A stretch of DNA of 64,000 nt from Bretschneidera sinensis (GCA_023935145.1 CM043702.1:54886501-54950500), one strand, 5' to 3'; positions 11,220 to 23,436 are shown, counted from the stretch's first letter. Translations and numbers: made by a program. Notes: generated by a model from the letters alone, not told the origin.

Positions 11220-12540
11220 TTTCTGATCATGACTCACTTGTATAGCATGCTCCTTCTAAAGAAAATAATTTATCTAGTCACCCTCTTGTGGTTGATGTTC
11301 CTGTAACTGCTACTCAGATTGAACAGGTTGAACTTGCTCTTGTGACACGGGTATTTAAGGATTTTGCTTGTATATCTGAGGAGAAACATTTAATTTCTCA
11401 ACATCAGAGAGATGTAGCTAGTGGATCATAGGGAAGACATGTAGTTTAGTTAGAGGAGAGACTTGAGCAATTAGTACTCCGCTCAGAGCTCCATAGTATA
11501 ACCTTTGAACAGTTTCAAAAGAAGAACCCACATTTGTTTCCTGGTTCAAATGATTCGAAAATTTGTGAAGAATGGATAAATGACAAGGATAATCTATACT
11601 CACTCATGAACATTACCGATGAACAAAAGATTACCTTTTGCAGTATTTTTGTTTGTAGAGGAGGTACGTTATTGGTGGGATGCAGTTCGTATGACTTCAC
11701 AGCCTCAAACTTGGGATAGTTTTGTGGAGATTTTCTTTAGAGAATATTTTCTTGATACCTATAAAGCTAAGAATCGTCAAGAGTTTGTTGAGCTTAGTCA
11801 GACTCCTCAAATGAGATTAGTTGATTTTAAGTTTTGGTTTATGGCCTTGTCACGATATACCTTATCTTTGGTGAGTACTGAGAGTGATAAGATTCGGGAA
11901 TTCCTAGAAGAAAAAAAAATTCTTTGGTAGATTTGTTATAGAATTTTTATCTTGGTCTTTACATCATTTGCTAAGTTGGTAGATAAGGCTTTAATTGCTG
12001 AAAGAGATCAGTTAGAGTTTTAAAACTTGAGAGATCAAAGAAGGCAGTTTGGAGGACAAAGACAATAATTTGGAGTATCTCAGTCGAAAAGATCATATTC
12101 TAGGTTTTGTCCCTATAGTGTACCTAGTGTTAGTCACTCTTATGGATATGGGTCACAATTTCAAGGTACCATGCCGCTAATACAGGGAAGGCCTAGTGGG
12201 ATGACTCTTTTACATAGGACCATAGTTTGTTTTCGGTGTGGGAGATTTTGACATGATGCTACGGAGTGTGGATTTTATGATTTAATATGTTATACATGAG
12301 GTGCTAGAGGTCATATAGCACATGATTGCACTCAATGTGTGACACTTGTTTCAAGAATGATGTGTACAAGAGGTACTAGAGGTAGTCAGCAAAGTCGGAG
12401 ATCTTTTTGAGCTAAGAGTGGTATTAGAAGACAACAGAGTCATGGTAGAGGCAGTATTTATCAAGGGTTTAGGGAAGGACAAGAAAAAGGACGTGGACAA
12501 CCTAGTTAGAGGGATGCATCAATAAAGTGAATCTAGAGCT
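11220..12540 (+). pseudogene. gag: Element B (forward) gag pseudogene
   Basis: The capsid core is split by a frameshift near 11640. The first part reads ICEEWINDKDNLYSLM; the second, open at 11619-11930, has VRYWWDAVRM (gag tryptophan pair), TWDSFVEIFFREYF and DFKFWFMALSRY. Two zinc knuckles follow near 12230-12345: CFRCGRF-stop-HDATEC, and CYT-stop-GARGHIAHDC with its second cysteine now a stop codon. An ATG at 11229 is the first candidate start, but its frame is closed. Multiple stops make this a relic. Confidence 0.83.
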
Positions 12541-12960
12541 CAAGATAGAGTTTATTCACTTACTCAACAGGATGTATAAGCTTCTCTAAACGTGGTTATA
12601 AGTGTGGTTTTATTATTTGGTTTAGATGATCAAATTTTAATTGATTATGGATTCACACATTCTTTTGCTTTAGTATATTTTTCCATGCGTTCTGATAGGC
12701 CTACATCATATCTAAATTGTATTTTATCTGTAGAAACCCTTATTGGGAATAGTTTGGAAGTAGTTAGTGTATATAAAGGTTATGTGTTACCTGGTTGGGT
12801 ATAAGTTCAGTGTGGATTTAATTCCCTTTAGAGATGGTGGATTTTTATGTAATTTTTGGTATGGATTTGTTAGCAGCACATTATACTTGTGTGGATTATT
12901 TCAAGAAAACAGTTATTTTTTGGATCCCTAGAGATGATGAATTTGAATTTTGTCGAGAAC
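12541..12960 (+). pseudogene. Element B (forward) aspartic protease pseudogene
   Basis: VYSLTQQDV, the family linker before the protease, is followed by a stop and then the open segment 12592-12804. The active-site region reads LIDYGFTHSF, so D-[ST]-G has become D-Y-G. The MDLLAAHYTCVDYF segment, equivalent to MDWLSTYHA in element A, lies near 12860-12900 in another frame. Confidence 0.8.
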
Positions 12961-13059
12961 AAAAAAAATAATTTCTATGAGCATCATGTCAGCTTTAAAA
13001 GCATAAAAAATACTTAGAAAAGGTTGTAGTGGTTATTTAGCTTTTGTAGTTGATTGTAA

Positions 13060-13850
13060 AAAGCAAGTGCTGAAGTTAGAAGATATTCTAGTTGGTAATG
13101 AATTCCCTTATATGTTTCCAGAGGAGTTGTCAGGGTTGCTACCAGATAGAGAAATTGATTTTGTAGTAGATTTAGTTCCTAATACTACTTCCATTTCCAT
13201 TGCACCATATCGTATAGCCTCGGTTGAACTTATGGAACTTAAAATTCAATTGCAAGAGTTATGAGATAAAGGGTTCATTAGATCGAGTGTTTCACCTTGG
13301 GGTGCTCTTGTTTTATTTGTGAAGAAGAAAGATGAAACTATGCAGTTATTTATTGATTATAGGCAACTAAATCGAGTGACTATAAAGAATAAGTATCCTT
13401 TACCAAGAATTGATGATTTGTTTGATCAATTAAAGTGTACTTGTATGTTTTCTAAGATTGATTGGATGTCAGGTTATAACCAGTTAAAAGAGGAAACAAA
13501 TGTATCAAAGACTGCTTTTCGCACTCGTTATCGTCATTATAAATTTATGGTTATTTCCTTTAGAATAACCAATGCCATTGCAATAGCATTTATTGATGAT
13601 ATTTTGATGTATTCTTGAAGTAAATAAAAGCATATTGAGGGAGAAACAGTTGTATGCTGAGTTAAGCAAATGTGAATTTTGGCTTGATAAAGTAGTCTTT
13701 TTAAGCCATGTGATTTCTAAAGTGACGGAGGTTCGAAGTTTTCTTGGTTTAGTTGGATATCACATGAGATTTATTAAGGTTTTTTCTTTGATAGGTGCAC
13801 TATTAACTCATTTGACCTGAAAAGATGTTAAATTTGAATGTATTGATGAA
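13060..13850 (+). pseudogene. Element B (forward) reverse transcriptase pseudogene
   Basis: [40 protein letters not shown] and IDDLFDQL mark the gypsy RT fingers and palm. The catalytic box FIDDILMYS near 13594-13618 is intact, but the conserved helix between the TNA motif and FIDD is missing, an in-frame deletion of roughly 20 residues. A stop at about 13262 and frameshifts around 13618 break the protein. The connection domain continues with [16 protein letters not shown] near 13740-13790. Confidence 0.86.
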
Positions 13851-13856
13851 TGTGAA

Positions 13857-14280
13857 TAGGGTTTTCAAAAACTGAAGAATAGATTGACATCGCCTCAAGT
13901 ACTTACTCTTCTTTTTAGTGGTAAAGGATTTATGGTTTTTAGTGATGCATCTCATAGTGGCCTTAGATGTGTATTGATGCAAAATGGTAAAGTTATTGCA
14001 TATGTGTCTCGGCAGTTAAAAAACCGTGAGCGTGATTATCCCATTCATGATTTGGAGTTAGTTGCCATTGTTTTTGCTCTTAAAATTTGGAGACATCATT
14101 TATATAGGAAGACTTTTGAAATCTTTACTGATCATAAGAGTTTGAAGTATCTAGTTACTCATAAATATTTCAATTGAGGTAGAGGAGATGGATTGAATTA
14201 ATTAAGGATTATGATTGCACCATTAATTATCATCTAGGAAAAGCTAATATAGTAGCAAAGGCATTAAGTCGAAAGTCAAG
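13857..14280 (+). pseudogene. Element B (forward) RNase H pseudogene
   Basis: The frame at 13884-14177 contains [15 protein letters not shown] (catalytic Asp kept), [34 protein letters not shown] and [17 protein letters not shown], a well preserved gypsy RNase H. The tail NIVAKALSRKSRK follows in another frame to about 14280. It ends in a shift after YFN at 14177. Confidence 0.87.
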
Positions 14281-14284
14281 AAAG

Positions 14285-14538
14285 TTGTGTGTTTTAAGAG
14301 ATGTGAAAGGGGAATTGTATTCTGACTTGAGATCTTTAGGAGTAGAGTTGAGTCATAGATGTGATATATTGTTGGCTACCATACGAGTTAGACCAGTTTT
14401 GGATGATTGTATCCTAGAGGCTCAAAGTAGATATTCAAAGATACAAAGAGTCCAAAGAGAAGTGCAAAATGGAGTTAGAAAAGATTTTGTAATTCGAGAT
14501 GATGGTATGATTCTTTTTGGGGTCGCTTATACATACCA
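14285..14538 (+). pseudogene. Element B (forward) integrase N-terminus, cut at the inversion junction
   Basis: ILEAQSRYSKIQRV and FVIRDDGMILFG match the linker before the gypsy integrase zinc-binding domain. With a one-base shift near 14520 the reading continues into GRLYIP, then stops matching at about 14538. From there the DNA is RT read on the other strand. The HHCC motif and the DDE core are absent. This marks the breakpoint of the fold-back. Confidence 0.75.
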
Positions 14539-14990
14539 AAAAGCAGTCATTGATACATCAGTTTCCTTATCTTTCAACTGGTGATAACTCGACCTCAAAT
14601 CAATCTTAGAAAACATACAAGCACCCTGTAATTGATCAAACAAATCATTAATTTTTGGTAAAGGATAATTATTCATCACAGTCACTCGATTTAGCTGACT
14701 ATAATCAATATATAACCATATAATTTCATCATTCTTTTTCACAAATTAAACAAGAGCACCCCAAGGTGATACACTCGGTCTAATGAACCCCTTGTCTAAC
14801 AACTCTTGTAATTGAATTTTAAGTTCCTTAAGTTCAGCTGGGGCCATACGATATGGTGCAATGGAAATGGGAATAGTATCAGGAACTGGATCTACTACAA
14901 ACTCAATTTCTGTATCTAGAGGCAACCCTAGAAACTCCTCCATAAACACATTAGGAAATTCACTAACTACTGGAATATTTTCTTACTTCG
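14539..14990 (-). pseudogene. Element B (reverse) RT N-terminal fragment
   Basis: On the - strand this shows [55 protein letters not shown] and [14 protein letters not shown]. It ends at SMTAF, before the catalytic YIDD box, which is absent. One stop splits it near 14743-14746. It is the counterpart of 13060-13530 in the forward half. Confidence 0.85.
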
Positions 14991-14999
14991 GAACTTATT

Positions 15000-15330
15000 T
15001 TTTACAATAAATTACAAAAGTTAAATAACCACTACAAGCCTTTTTAAGCAATTCTTCGTGCTTTTAAAGCTGACATGATGCTCATAGAAATTATTTTTCA
15101 ATCTCCACAAAATTCAAATTCATCATCTCCAAGGATCCGAAAAATAATTGTTTTCCTAAAAAAATCCACACAAGCATAATGTGCCGCTAACCAATCCATA
15201 TCCAAAATCAATTAAAATTCGATCATCTAAACCAAATAATAAAACCACACCTATAACCTTGTTCGGAGAAGCCTAGACATCCTGTTGAGTAAGTGAATAG
15301 ACTCTACCCTCAACTTTAGATTCACTGACT
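15000..15330 (-). pseudogene. Element B (reverse) protease remnant
   Basis: The DNA is closely similar to the reverse complement of 12541-12990, including the family linker at about 15275-15300 and the end of the protease at about 15110-15200. A deletion near 15190-15230 removes the region around the active site. No frame is open for long. Confidence 0.7.
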
Positions 15331-15339
15331 GATGCACCC

Positions 15340-16610
15340 CTCTAACTAGGCTATCTATGTCCTTCTCATTGTCCTTCCCTAAACTCTTAATAATTATTGC
15401 CTCTTCTAAGATTCTGCTATCCTCTACTACCACTCTTAGCTCAAAAAGATCTTGGGCCTTGTTGACTTGTACTCATCGTGCTCGAAACTGGATCACACAT
15501 TGAGTGCAATCATGTGCTATATAACCTCTAGCACCACATGTATAACATATTAAATTAGTAAATCCACACTCCAAAACAATATGTCCAGACCGCCAACACA
15601 GAAATCAAACTATAGTCCTGTGTAAAGAAGTCATCCCGCTAGTTTTTCCCTATATTTTTGACATAGTACCTTGAAATTGTGACCCATATCCAGAAGAGCG
15701 ACTAACACTAAGCACATTATTGGGACGAAACCTAGAATTTGATCTTCTCAATTGAGATACTCCAAATGTTTGTTTCTGTTCTCCAAACTACCTTTTTTTG
15801 ATCTTTCAAGTTTTTAAATTCTAGCTGATCCATTTCAGTAATTAAATTTGCATCTACCTACTGCACAAATGATGTAAACTCGAAGATAGAAATTCTAGAA
15901 TGAATGTCCCAACAAAATTTATCTAGGAATTCATGAATCCTATTACACTCAGTACTCACCAAAGATGAGGCATACCGTAACAAAGCCATAAACTTAGCCT
16001 TAAAATAAACTAATCTCATTTGAGGAATCTAACGATGCTCAACAACCTCTCGATGCTTGAGGCCGTGAACCAAGCCTTAAAATCAACTAATCCTATTACT
16101 CTCAATACTCAACAAGCTCAACATTATTGTTGGGATGAAGTTCGTATGATTTCAGGGCCTCACTGATGAAAATGATCTCTAAAGAAAATCTTCACAAAAC
16201 TATCCCAAGTTTGAGGTTGTGAAATCATACGAACTACATCCCACCAATAATGTGCCTCCTCTACAAACAAAAATACTGTAAAGGTAATCTTTTGTTCATC
16301 AGTGATGTCCATAATCGAGTAGAGATTATCCATGCGATTTATCCATTCTTCACAACTACTATCGGATCAATTGAACCAGGAAACAAAGGTGGGTTCATCT
16401 TTCGAAACTTTTCAGAGGTTGCACTATAAACCTTTGGGCGGAGTACTAATTGCTTAGGTCTCTTCTCTAACTGAACTACATGCCTTCTTTCAAATCCATT
16501 AGCTCCCTCTCTCTATTGTTGACTATTCAAATGTTGCTCCTCAGACATGCGAGCAAAAGCATCAAATACCCATGTCACAATAGTAGGATTAACTTATCTA
16601 GTTTTAGTAG
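15340..16610 (-). pseudogene. gag: Element B (reverse) gag pseudogene
   Basis: The reverse complement matches the forward gag at 11290-12540: zinc-knuckle region at about 15480-15610 and the capsid core at about 15900-16430, with an extra partly duplicated stretch at about 16040-16150 where the RYWWD and LSQTPQM-like segments recur. Stops and frameshifts are frequent. Confidence 0.75.
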
Positions 16611-16626
16611 CAGTTACAGGAACAAA

Positions 16627-18500
16627 TTAAATTAAATAATATATTTTAATATAAAACCTAATATGCCATTTTCATCTTCTTTATTTTATCTCAATAATAA
16701 CTTTAAGTTCTCACTTCCCATCTATAGATGACAAAATATAGATATATTACAAACCATATTCAATTTATCAAACCTATTAACAACATAACCAAAATAACCA
16801 TTATTTTAATTACAACAAAATGTAGCATAATGAAAGGATTCCATACGATACCACCTAACAAAGAATACGCTCCTGGTAGTGAAAAGGACGTCTAAAATTC
16901 CTCCAAACTTGGCCATTTCACCAAAGAAATGATCAGTCAGCTTTTGAAAACCAATATGATTTTAAAGTGCTAAAATTTAAATTCTCATACAACAAGAAAT
17001 AAAATTTGTCAGATAAAACACACAAATACGATGATAAATCATTTAAAATATGATTTTTGACTTCAACCAAACACAAATAATTCTTCATAAAAAGAAATTA
17101 TTCTTTTATAAGGATATTTCAAAACATATCAATATAAATCATCAACTAATCTTGACTTGAAATTCATTAAATAACTTCTTTCTATCTTCTCATCTTCATC
17201 CCTTTTTAAAACCAAACTCAGAATAATTTATTCATCTGTTTTTGGGCTGGATTTCAAAGAGCAAGTGTGTGTGTATATATATATATATATATACATATTA
17301 TCATGGCGTATCCCCATCCAGCAATGCATGTATCCAAATACTATAATAGATTGCAACTAAGAGCAGAGTAGTCTTTAAGGCACACCTTTATCGTCACATA
17401 TCCCTATCTAGCAGGATATGTACATAATATAATAATAAATTTCTCCATATCACTAGACACTTATGTGTATGATTACAACATTAGTACCCAACCCATTTTT
17501 ATAATGTCAATTATGAATTTTTCTCAATTCTTTTTCATACTCAAAACACCACATAAGGATTTTATTTCAGTAAAAATAAAAATAAATTTTCTTCATAATT
17601 TATTCAAAAATGACCAATAATTTAAAATCAGAGGTAAAAGTTCATATTTCTTCACAAAATCTCAATTCAAACGTTAAAGTTCATCTTTTTCTCAATATTG
17701 AAAGATTAAACAGTTCATAAATTTCAAAGCATAGAATAAATTTTTACCACATAAACATAAATGAGAATTTATATAGTTTGGTAGTAAAAACTCAACTCAA
17801 CTACACCTAATCTAGATAGTTTTCACAAAGTAGGGTTACTCGACCCTATTTCTTCCATTGTACCTCCTAATGAAAAAATACACTAACCGGTATTACTATC
17901 TCATAACTTGATTTAAACTCTTATAATGGGTTAAATTCATGTATATATATGTATGCATGTTCCAATTTATCAAATTCAAATTTTTAGTTACTTGAACTGT
18001 TTTATTTCATTTTAAAGTTAAATCAAATCCAAACTTATTCAAGAAAATTTTTGTTTAAAACTCTTAAAATCATGATTTCTTTATGAAAAAGAAAATGAAA
18101 TAAGGAGAGTACCTCCACAAAGCTTTTCCTAAAACTTCTTGAAACCCAATCTTCAATGATCAAATTCAATAGAAATTTATGGAAAACCTTAAGTTTCTTT
18201 TAATTATTCAAAAGTTTAGAGAGAATTTTGGAGAGAAATGAAGTTTTCAAATGAGAAATTAAGTTTTCAAATGAAAAATGAAGCGTATATATATAACCAA
18301 CTACTGACTAGGGGCCTGCCTAGGTGCCTGGTACAACTTAATATCTTCCAAATCTCTTTTCTTTAGTAAAATTTTAAATTCTTGAGTAAATTGAATCAAT
18401 ATGTATATGTATGCATGATGATCATAAAAAAAAATAAGAGATTACCAAATCACCCCTACCCTTAGGGTGAGATGGGTGGCTTTGCCTTATAACTACAGTA
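16627..18500 (-). repeat. LTR of element B reverse half
   Basis: It is an inverted copy of the forward LTR (8251-11020) and extends further, since its U3 part is intact. It carries CATCCAGCA and CTATCTAGCAGGATA units near 17318 and 17405, the (TA)n tract at 17275-17292 and the uninterrupted hAT target at 17463-17490. The inner end (U5) is truncated. The outer end is taken near 18500, where the reverse strand reads TGTAGTTATAAGGC; this is approximate. Confidence 0.78.
18286..18295 (-). promoter_or_regulatory. TATA box of the reverse B LTR
   Basis: TATATATATA on the - strand is preceded by GTTGGT and followed by a leader with a repeated AAGTTTTCAAATGA unit. It would drive transcription leftwards into the B composite. 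Confidence 0.5.
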
Positions 18501-18807
18501 GGCTCATGTACCCTATGGCTAGAAGGGTCCCTTTACCCTCCTCAAGTGGCATAATTTGGGGACCAAAAGAGTAAAAGCATGGTGAAAAACCTTGGTTACA
18601 TTAACAAGAACTAAGAGGAACTTATCGTGAACCAAGGGCTGATGTAAGTAGGTAAAGGTCACACCGAGATACAAAGAGATATCAGGCCCCAAACCTACTC
18701 TATCATAAGCTAGGGTAAGTTCTAGTATGCAAAGTGAAGTATAATAAATTGATTTAGATTAAAAAATAAAAATTTCTAAAAAAACACTTAAGGTTAAATC
18801 TCCCTAG

Positions 18808-18819
18808 CAGAGTCGCCAA
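18808..18819 (-). other. Primer-binding site of Tat/Ogre type
   Basis: Read on the - strand: TGGCGACTCTGC, then TAGGGAGATTTAACC, starting two bases after the LTR. It does not match the tRNA-iMet PBS of the other elements here. Confidence 0.65.
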
Positions 18820-18821
18820 AT

Positions 18822-20622
18822 TGTGGGTATCGCGCCCTATAACGCCCTTGGTTGATTAGTAAAGGGGATCCCTCAAGGAGAGCTCTTTTAGTTTGGGATA
18901 CATTTCTCACATTGACCTTATGTCACCCAAGTACGGAGTAAGGGTGACGAGGAAGAAGCCGACATTTGACCTTGAAGGGGGCCAAATCCCTTGTCATTAG
19001 TCTATGTGTGAGATTCCGAGGTGGTAAGATTTGTGTATTAGAGAATGAGGATATAAAGCTCATTCTCTCACCTAGACCGAAGTCTAGCCATTGGGTGTTT
19101 TATAGAAAATATTTAATTTTTAAGGTAAATCAAATCACCATACACAGGCATACAAAACAATTATAACAATTACCATATGTAAAAGAATAGTATGTATACC
19201 TAGGAGATTACATACCCAACATATGTGGCTGGAAAATGTTGTTCTCTTAAGGAAAGTGAGCTCATTCAATCATGTGCTTTTCAAGCAACAATTATATATG
19301 AAAACAAAAGACGTTAAACTGATAACATACATGTATAAAGCAATCATTTTCATCATAATGTAGCATATTTATAACATGTAAATATAAGAATATGGCTTAA
19401 GAGAAGTAAAACAACAGGTTTAACATTAATTTTCAAATTTCTGCCAAGTGAATACTAATCTGGATTGGAGGACACAAGATCAATAGCCTATGTCTCATGA
19501 TTGATGCCAATGGGTTATTAATTGGGCCTTTTAAACTAGAACAAAACTTATATGAGAAAAAATTATTTTTGAACCAAAAATGCATAGATTTGATACAAAA
19601 CATTCATGTAATGTATATAACTTGAGACTTCACATTGAAAGACATCTTCATGGGTTCATTCATGAAATGAAGCATGATCACAATTCAGAAAGTAAAAGAC
19701 AAAAACTTGTTACTAACCTTTCAATGAGAGTTTTCCGTGTTTGGATGTTGCCCTCAATGGTCCACTATGCTTTTGAGGAACACGGATGAATATGAGGATT
19801 TTTGGCTCTATTTTGGTGAAGTGAACTGATTACAGTAAAAATAGTGGAATTTGGCTAGTAAGTTTTTCTTAGGAATGATGTTTGAATTCCCTAATCTATT
19901 ATGAAATATTTTCTAGCCAAAGTATCCTAGAGAATTTCTATAAATTTTTGCATGTAGTTTCTACTAGTTCTTGCTATGAGGTGTGTGTATGAAGTATAAA
20001 AAGTGGTATTTGTAGGTGTAGATAAAGATCAAAGGTGTAGTGGGGGACAAAGTAGTTATGTGGGTTAATATGCTGTTAGCTACTGTCATGGAGGTCATAT
20101 TCGTAAGATTTTTTTACCCCATTGAAGACCAAATCGTGGGGATAGAACTGAGCCTTGGAGAGCACAAAGTGTAATGTAAGTACTGATCGATGATCAATAG
20201 ATATCAATCGGTCCCATTAACCAACCGATCGGTACTGTGTTGCAGGTAGGCCTTTGGGCCTAATATTTTTTTAAATGACATTTTGGAGCTCAATAAGGGT
20301 GGGAAGTGGGTTTTCAGGTGTTTGGGATCATATTTTGGTCTAAGTTAGATTATTTTAGCTTATTTAGGTTGGGGGTTTGGGTTTGTAATTGATTCAATTC
20401 TAAAAGTTAGTCTAAGTCTTTAAGTTCACTGAATTCGAGCTCATCAGGACCAAATTCTCATCATTAGGCCCTATACACGACTCATTCCAATATTTGTAAC
20501 GAAACTGGGGGTCTACTATGGGCTAGTCCCAAATGGACTATGAATATTGGGTCTAATGTTGATGCACTTAATGGGTCAACTATACACACCCAATTTGCGC
20601 ATCTCGGGCCCAATATCTAACA
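18822..20622 (-). repeat. 5' LTR of the Tat/Ogre-like element
   Basis: On the + strand it begins TGTGGGTATCGCG and ends ATATCTAACA; as an LTR on the - strand it starts TGTTAGATATTGGG and ends CGATACCCACA. Length is 1801 bp. A CTATAAAAC candidate TATA on the - strand lies near 19093-19101. A short cluster of CGATCGGT/CAATCGGT motifs lies at about 20180-20235. Confidence 0.68.
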
Positions 20623-20877
20623 TTATCCTTCTAAATTTTTTTATCACACTTTTCTCCTCTACTAAATACACATTTTGAGTGATTATAAAACATGTTCCAA
20701 GTCAATAAGAAAGAGTCACATATGTACTTAATTGGTTAAGTAAATTTAATAAATTATGTTTAGAGTATTTATGTACACGTGCATTTTTCATGGCTTAGTC
20801 AACAAGCTACGTAGTAGATCCCATTTATCTTATAATTTCCCTCTTAGATGGATAAATATGTTTGATTATAACTGTTT

Positions 20878-20882
20878 GATTA
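20878..20882. repeat. Left target-site duplication of element E
   Basis: GATTA directly before the TG of the left LTR; the same five bases directly follow the right LTR at 29605-29609. Confidence 0.65.
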
Positions 20883-22441
20883 TGTAACAACCCATCCCTC
20901 GGTGAGCCCTATATGAAAACATACACAACTCAACAAGAATACAAACATTCATTCAAAACATCACAAGTTTATACAATCACGATTCATAACTAAACACTCT
21001 TTATAATACATCAAATTTTAGCTAGACACAAATAAAGGAAAATTTCTCCCCCCATTAGAATGAATTTTAAGCATTTTCTCTTACAACGACTAACCCAAAC
21101 CCAATATTTTAGAACCCCTAACAAAACTCCGAAAGACGAGGATGCACAGCCGAAAGCCTTAAGTAGGGCTTCCTTCAAATTTGACAATCCAACCTCTAGT
21201 GTTACCTGAAACGTTAGTAAAAATTAAAGTGTGAGCTAAAAATCTCAGTGAGGCACACCTTACGATAAGTAATCGCATTGGAAGAAATTATTATTTTTAT
21301 TAAATTATTTCTTACGATTCATTTAATTAACAAGTACATGAAAATATGGTTTTTAGGTTTCCTCTAAGTATTTCTCTTTATTTATTATAAAATTATAAAA
21401 CCTTTAACATTAGGATTCACTAATTTTCTTAATTTAAAACCATATATCACTCTTCATACATCCAAACAACAAAAGACCAATAGAGTAAGAGATAATTTTT
21501 ATCACAGTACTTTTTATTTTCACAACAACGATCATGCCCTTCTCCGAGCTAAGCACATCACATGCACCTCATGGGCCAATCATAACACACACCCCTCATA
21601 GATCAATCATCACAATATATCCATGAGATGCAATGCAATATAATGCGCAATCAAATCACTCCCCATCACTAGGCTAATCTCATAATCACAGGGATGTCTC
21701 CCCACGTATCGGTACATCCAGTTATCATATCAAATCACAATAGATCCCCTTTCAGAGGTCCTGTACGTCCAATATCTTTCAGTACCCTTACACCCCTTGT
21801 GGGAAGGGACCTACCAACCTCACCCATCACTCGTCCCTCAATAACATATTGTCAACCAATTATTATAATGCAAAATGTATGAATTAATATACATATAAGC
21901 AATATCAACCATTCGCATCACATTTTAGTACCAATTCAGCCATGCACATTAATTACAACCGTACAAATCACAATTTCCTGAACACAACCATCTTGAACTA
22001 TTCTAAACTCGTATCTTATAAAATTATTTCTCCATCTATACAAGTTTTTCATAACAGTAATCCTTAAGATTTTCATACCACATTTATATACTTACACTTC
22101 AAGGAATTCTTATACTTATCAAGGTAGATCATATTTTTTTACTCTCTGTTTCTATTATACAAATAAACACACTTACTAAAGATAAGGTGTACTCACCTCT
22201 TAAATCGACTAATAAACTCGAGATACCTCATTGTCTCTAAAATGGTCATCCACTACATCTAAGGGATGCAACAATTAAAAAAATCAACCAAACTATAATT
22301 ACTTAAAGGGAAAAATACTAGGTTTTTAAATTACAAGAAAACTCTCTTTTTATCCAAATATTTTCGTAAACTTCGTTATTAAAGATTCGAATGAAAGAAA
22401 TAGTTTTTCTTAAATCATTTCATGTTTTCATCCCCAAAATC

Positions 22442-22669
22442 TCATAAGTTTTTCTTAAAAGGTTTAGGGTTCAAAAGGGTATGAAAAACTATTGTTTTTA
22501 TGTAAAAACAAAGTTCCACAATCAACTGTCTAAATGGATAATCGACTGTCCGAGGTCCAGAGAGCTCCAAGTTGCTTGGATAGTTGACTATGCAAATGGA
22601 CAGTTGATTGTCCTCACGCCCTGAACTTTCTGCCCAAATGACAATCGACTGTCCATTTGATAAAGTCAA
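22442..22669 (-). CDS. Small open frame inside the left E LTR (75 aa), function unknown
   Basis: The frame lies in the LTR downstream of its TATA box, on the transcribed strand. It shares QLSIC, PSNLELS, PFRQ and ELCF in the same order with the 76-aa frame in the right LTR (27737-27967). No signal peptide, membrane segment or known domain is visible. Much of it is encoded by the palindromic GGACAATCGACTGTCC-type units, so it may simply be a by-product of that DNA. No family is recognised. Confidence 0.3.
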   Translation of the reverse strand: MTLSNGQSIVIWAESSGREDNQLSICIVNYPSNLELSGPRTVDYPFRQLIVELCFYIKTIVFHTLLNPKPFKKNL

Positions 22670-23119
22670 CTGTCAACTGGGTTTCATCATCAAAACCCAT
22701 GAAAATCCTTGTTTTTCTTCCTCAACACCCTTTAATTCTTCATAAAACTCATAAATCTTTTAAATCGTAAGCTTCTGGGAGTCAAAGATCACTTGGTTAC
22801 ATTACTCACATGAGAAATCAAACTTAGAATCCTTAAATCAACATTTTAAATCAAAAACCCATTTTTCTCAAACTTTTCTAAAAAAAACACTTAGATTCTC
22901 AAAATCTTAACTAATTTACATACAAGATCAAATGAAAAGAAGCAAAAAAAAAAAATTCTTACCTTAAGTTTTGCAAAAATTTCCATTCTCGTTTCTTTTT
23001 CTCTTCTCCTTCTTCCTTTCTTTCTGTCTTCTTTTTCTCCCTTTCTCTCCTCTCACCTGAACCCTCTCTCTTTCTCTAGAAGAATCCAGTAAATACTGGT
23101 TCTCCTCTCCTCTCTCCCC

Positions 23120-23127
23120 TATTTATA
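23120..23127 (-). promoter_or_regulatory. TATA box of the left E LTR
   Basis: TATAAATA on the - strand (GTCTATAAATAGGGG), followed by a purine-rich leader. Because of the LTR orientation it fires leftwards, out of the element. Confidence 0.62.
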
Positions 23128-23436
23128 GACAAATTCTTTAGGAATTTCAAAATCACCCTTCCATTTACAACCCTTCCTAATTTTTACCACAAAGCTTTCT
23201 AAATCGTAAAACTAACCTTCCACTTTATAATTCTTTCACAATTTACCCACACGGTTCTTAAACCCCAAAAGTTTCCCCCAAACACAAGTTTTTATTATCA
23301 AATTTTTTGTTATCCCCAAACTCCACACAACTAAGTACGAATTAGTTATTAATCAAAATTGAACAATTACACACTTTTACGCATCGAAGCAAAACTTTGA
23401 ATTTTAAATATTCCAAATAAAATACCGGGAACAACA

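Larger units (their letters stand above)
8251..14538 (+). mobile_element. Element B, forward half: truncated gypsy chromovirus
   Basis: On the + strand the order is LTR (its left part replaced by element A), tRNA-iMet-type PBS, gag, protease, RT, RNase H and the start of integrase. Integrase stops near 14538, where the sequence turns into the RT of the same family on the - strand. The rest of integrase, the PPT and the 3' LTR are missing. The LTR is homologous to that of element G, which carries a chromodomain tail, so B is placed with the chromoviruses. It forms the left arm of a large inverted repeat. Confidence 0.87.
14539..18500 (-). mobile_element. Element B, reverse half: truncated gypsy chromovirus
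   Basis: Read on the - strand from 18500: an LTR with TATA box, gag, zinc knuckles, protease, and RT up to the KTAF-like motif, where it meets the forward half. RNase H, integrase and the 3' LTR are absent. Around 16610-16627 a deletion has removed the end of the LTR, the PBS and the first gag codons: sequence matching about 11300 joins sequence matching about 11015. It is the right arm of the inverted repeat. The outer edge near 18500 is approximate and lies in the leader of a Tat/Ogre-like element. Confidence 0.83.
18501..20622 (-). mobile_element. Tat/Ogre-like gypsy element, 5' end only
   Basis: On the - strand an about 1.8 kb LTR (20622 to 18822) is followed by a PBS reading TGGCGACTCTGC and by 300 bp of non-coding leader that ends where the B LTR starts. 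That PBS type is the one I associate with Tat/Ogre elements (tRNA-Arg); no coding part is present to confirm the clade. The leader differs from other sequence in the window and is locally GC-richer. Confidence 0.65.
20883..23436 (-). repeat. Left LTR of element E (minus orientation)
   Basis: On the + strand it begins TGTAACAACCCATCC and ends CCCGGGAACAACA-like (CCGGGAACAACA), giving an LTR of 2554 bp that starts TGTTGTTCCC and ends GGGTTGTTACA on the - strand. It matches the reverse complement of 27019-29604 along its length. Confidence 0.87.

Noticed and set aside
14285..14584. Single 99-aa protein spanning the B junction
   Set aside because: Its last third is RT read antisense; the frame only happens to continue across the inversion breakpoint.
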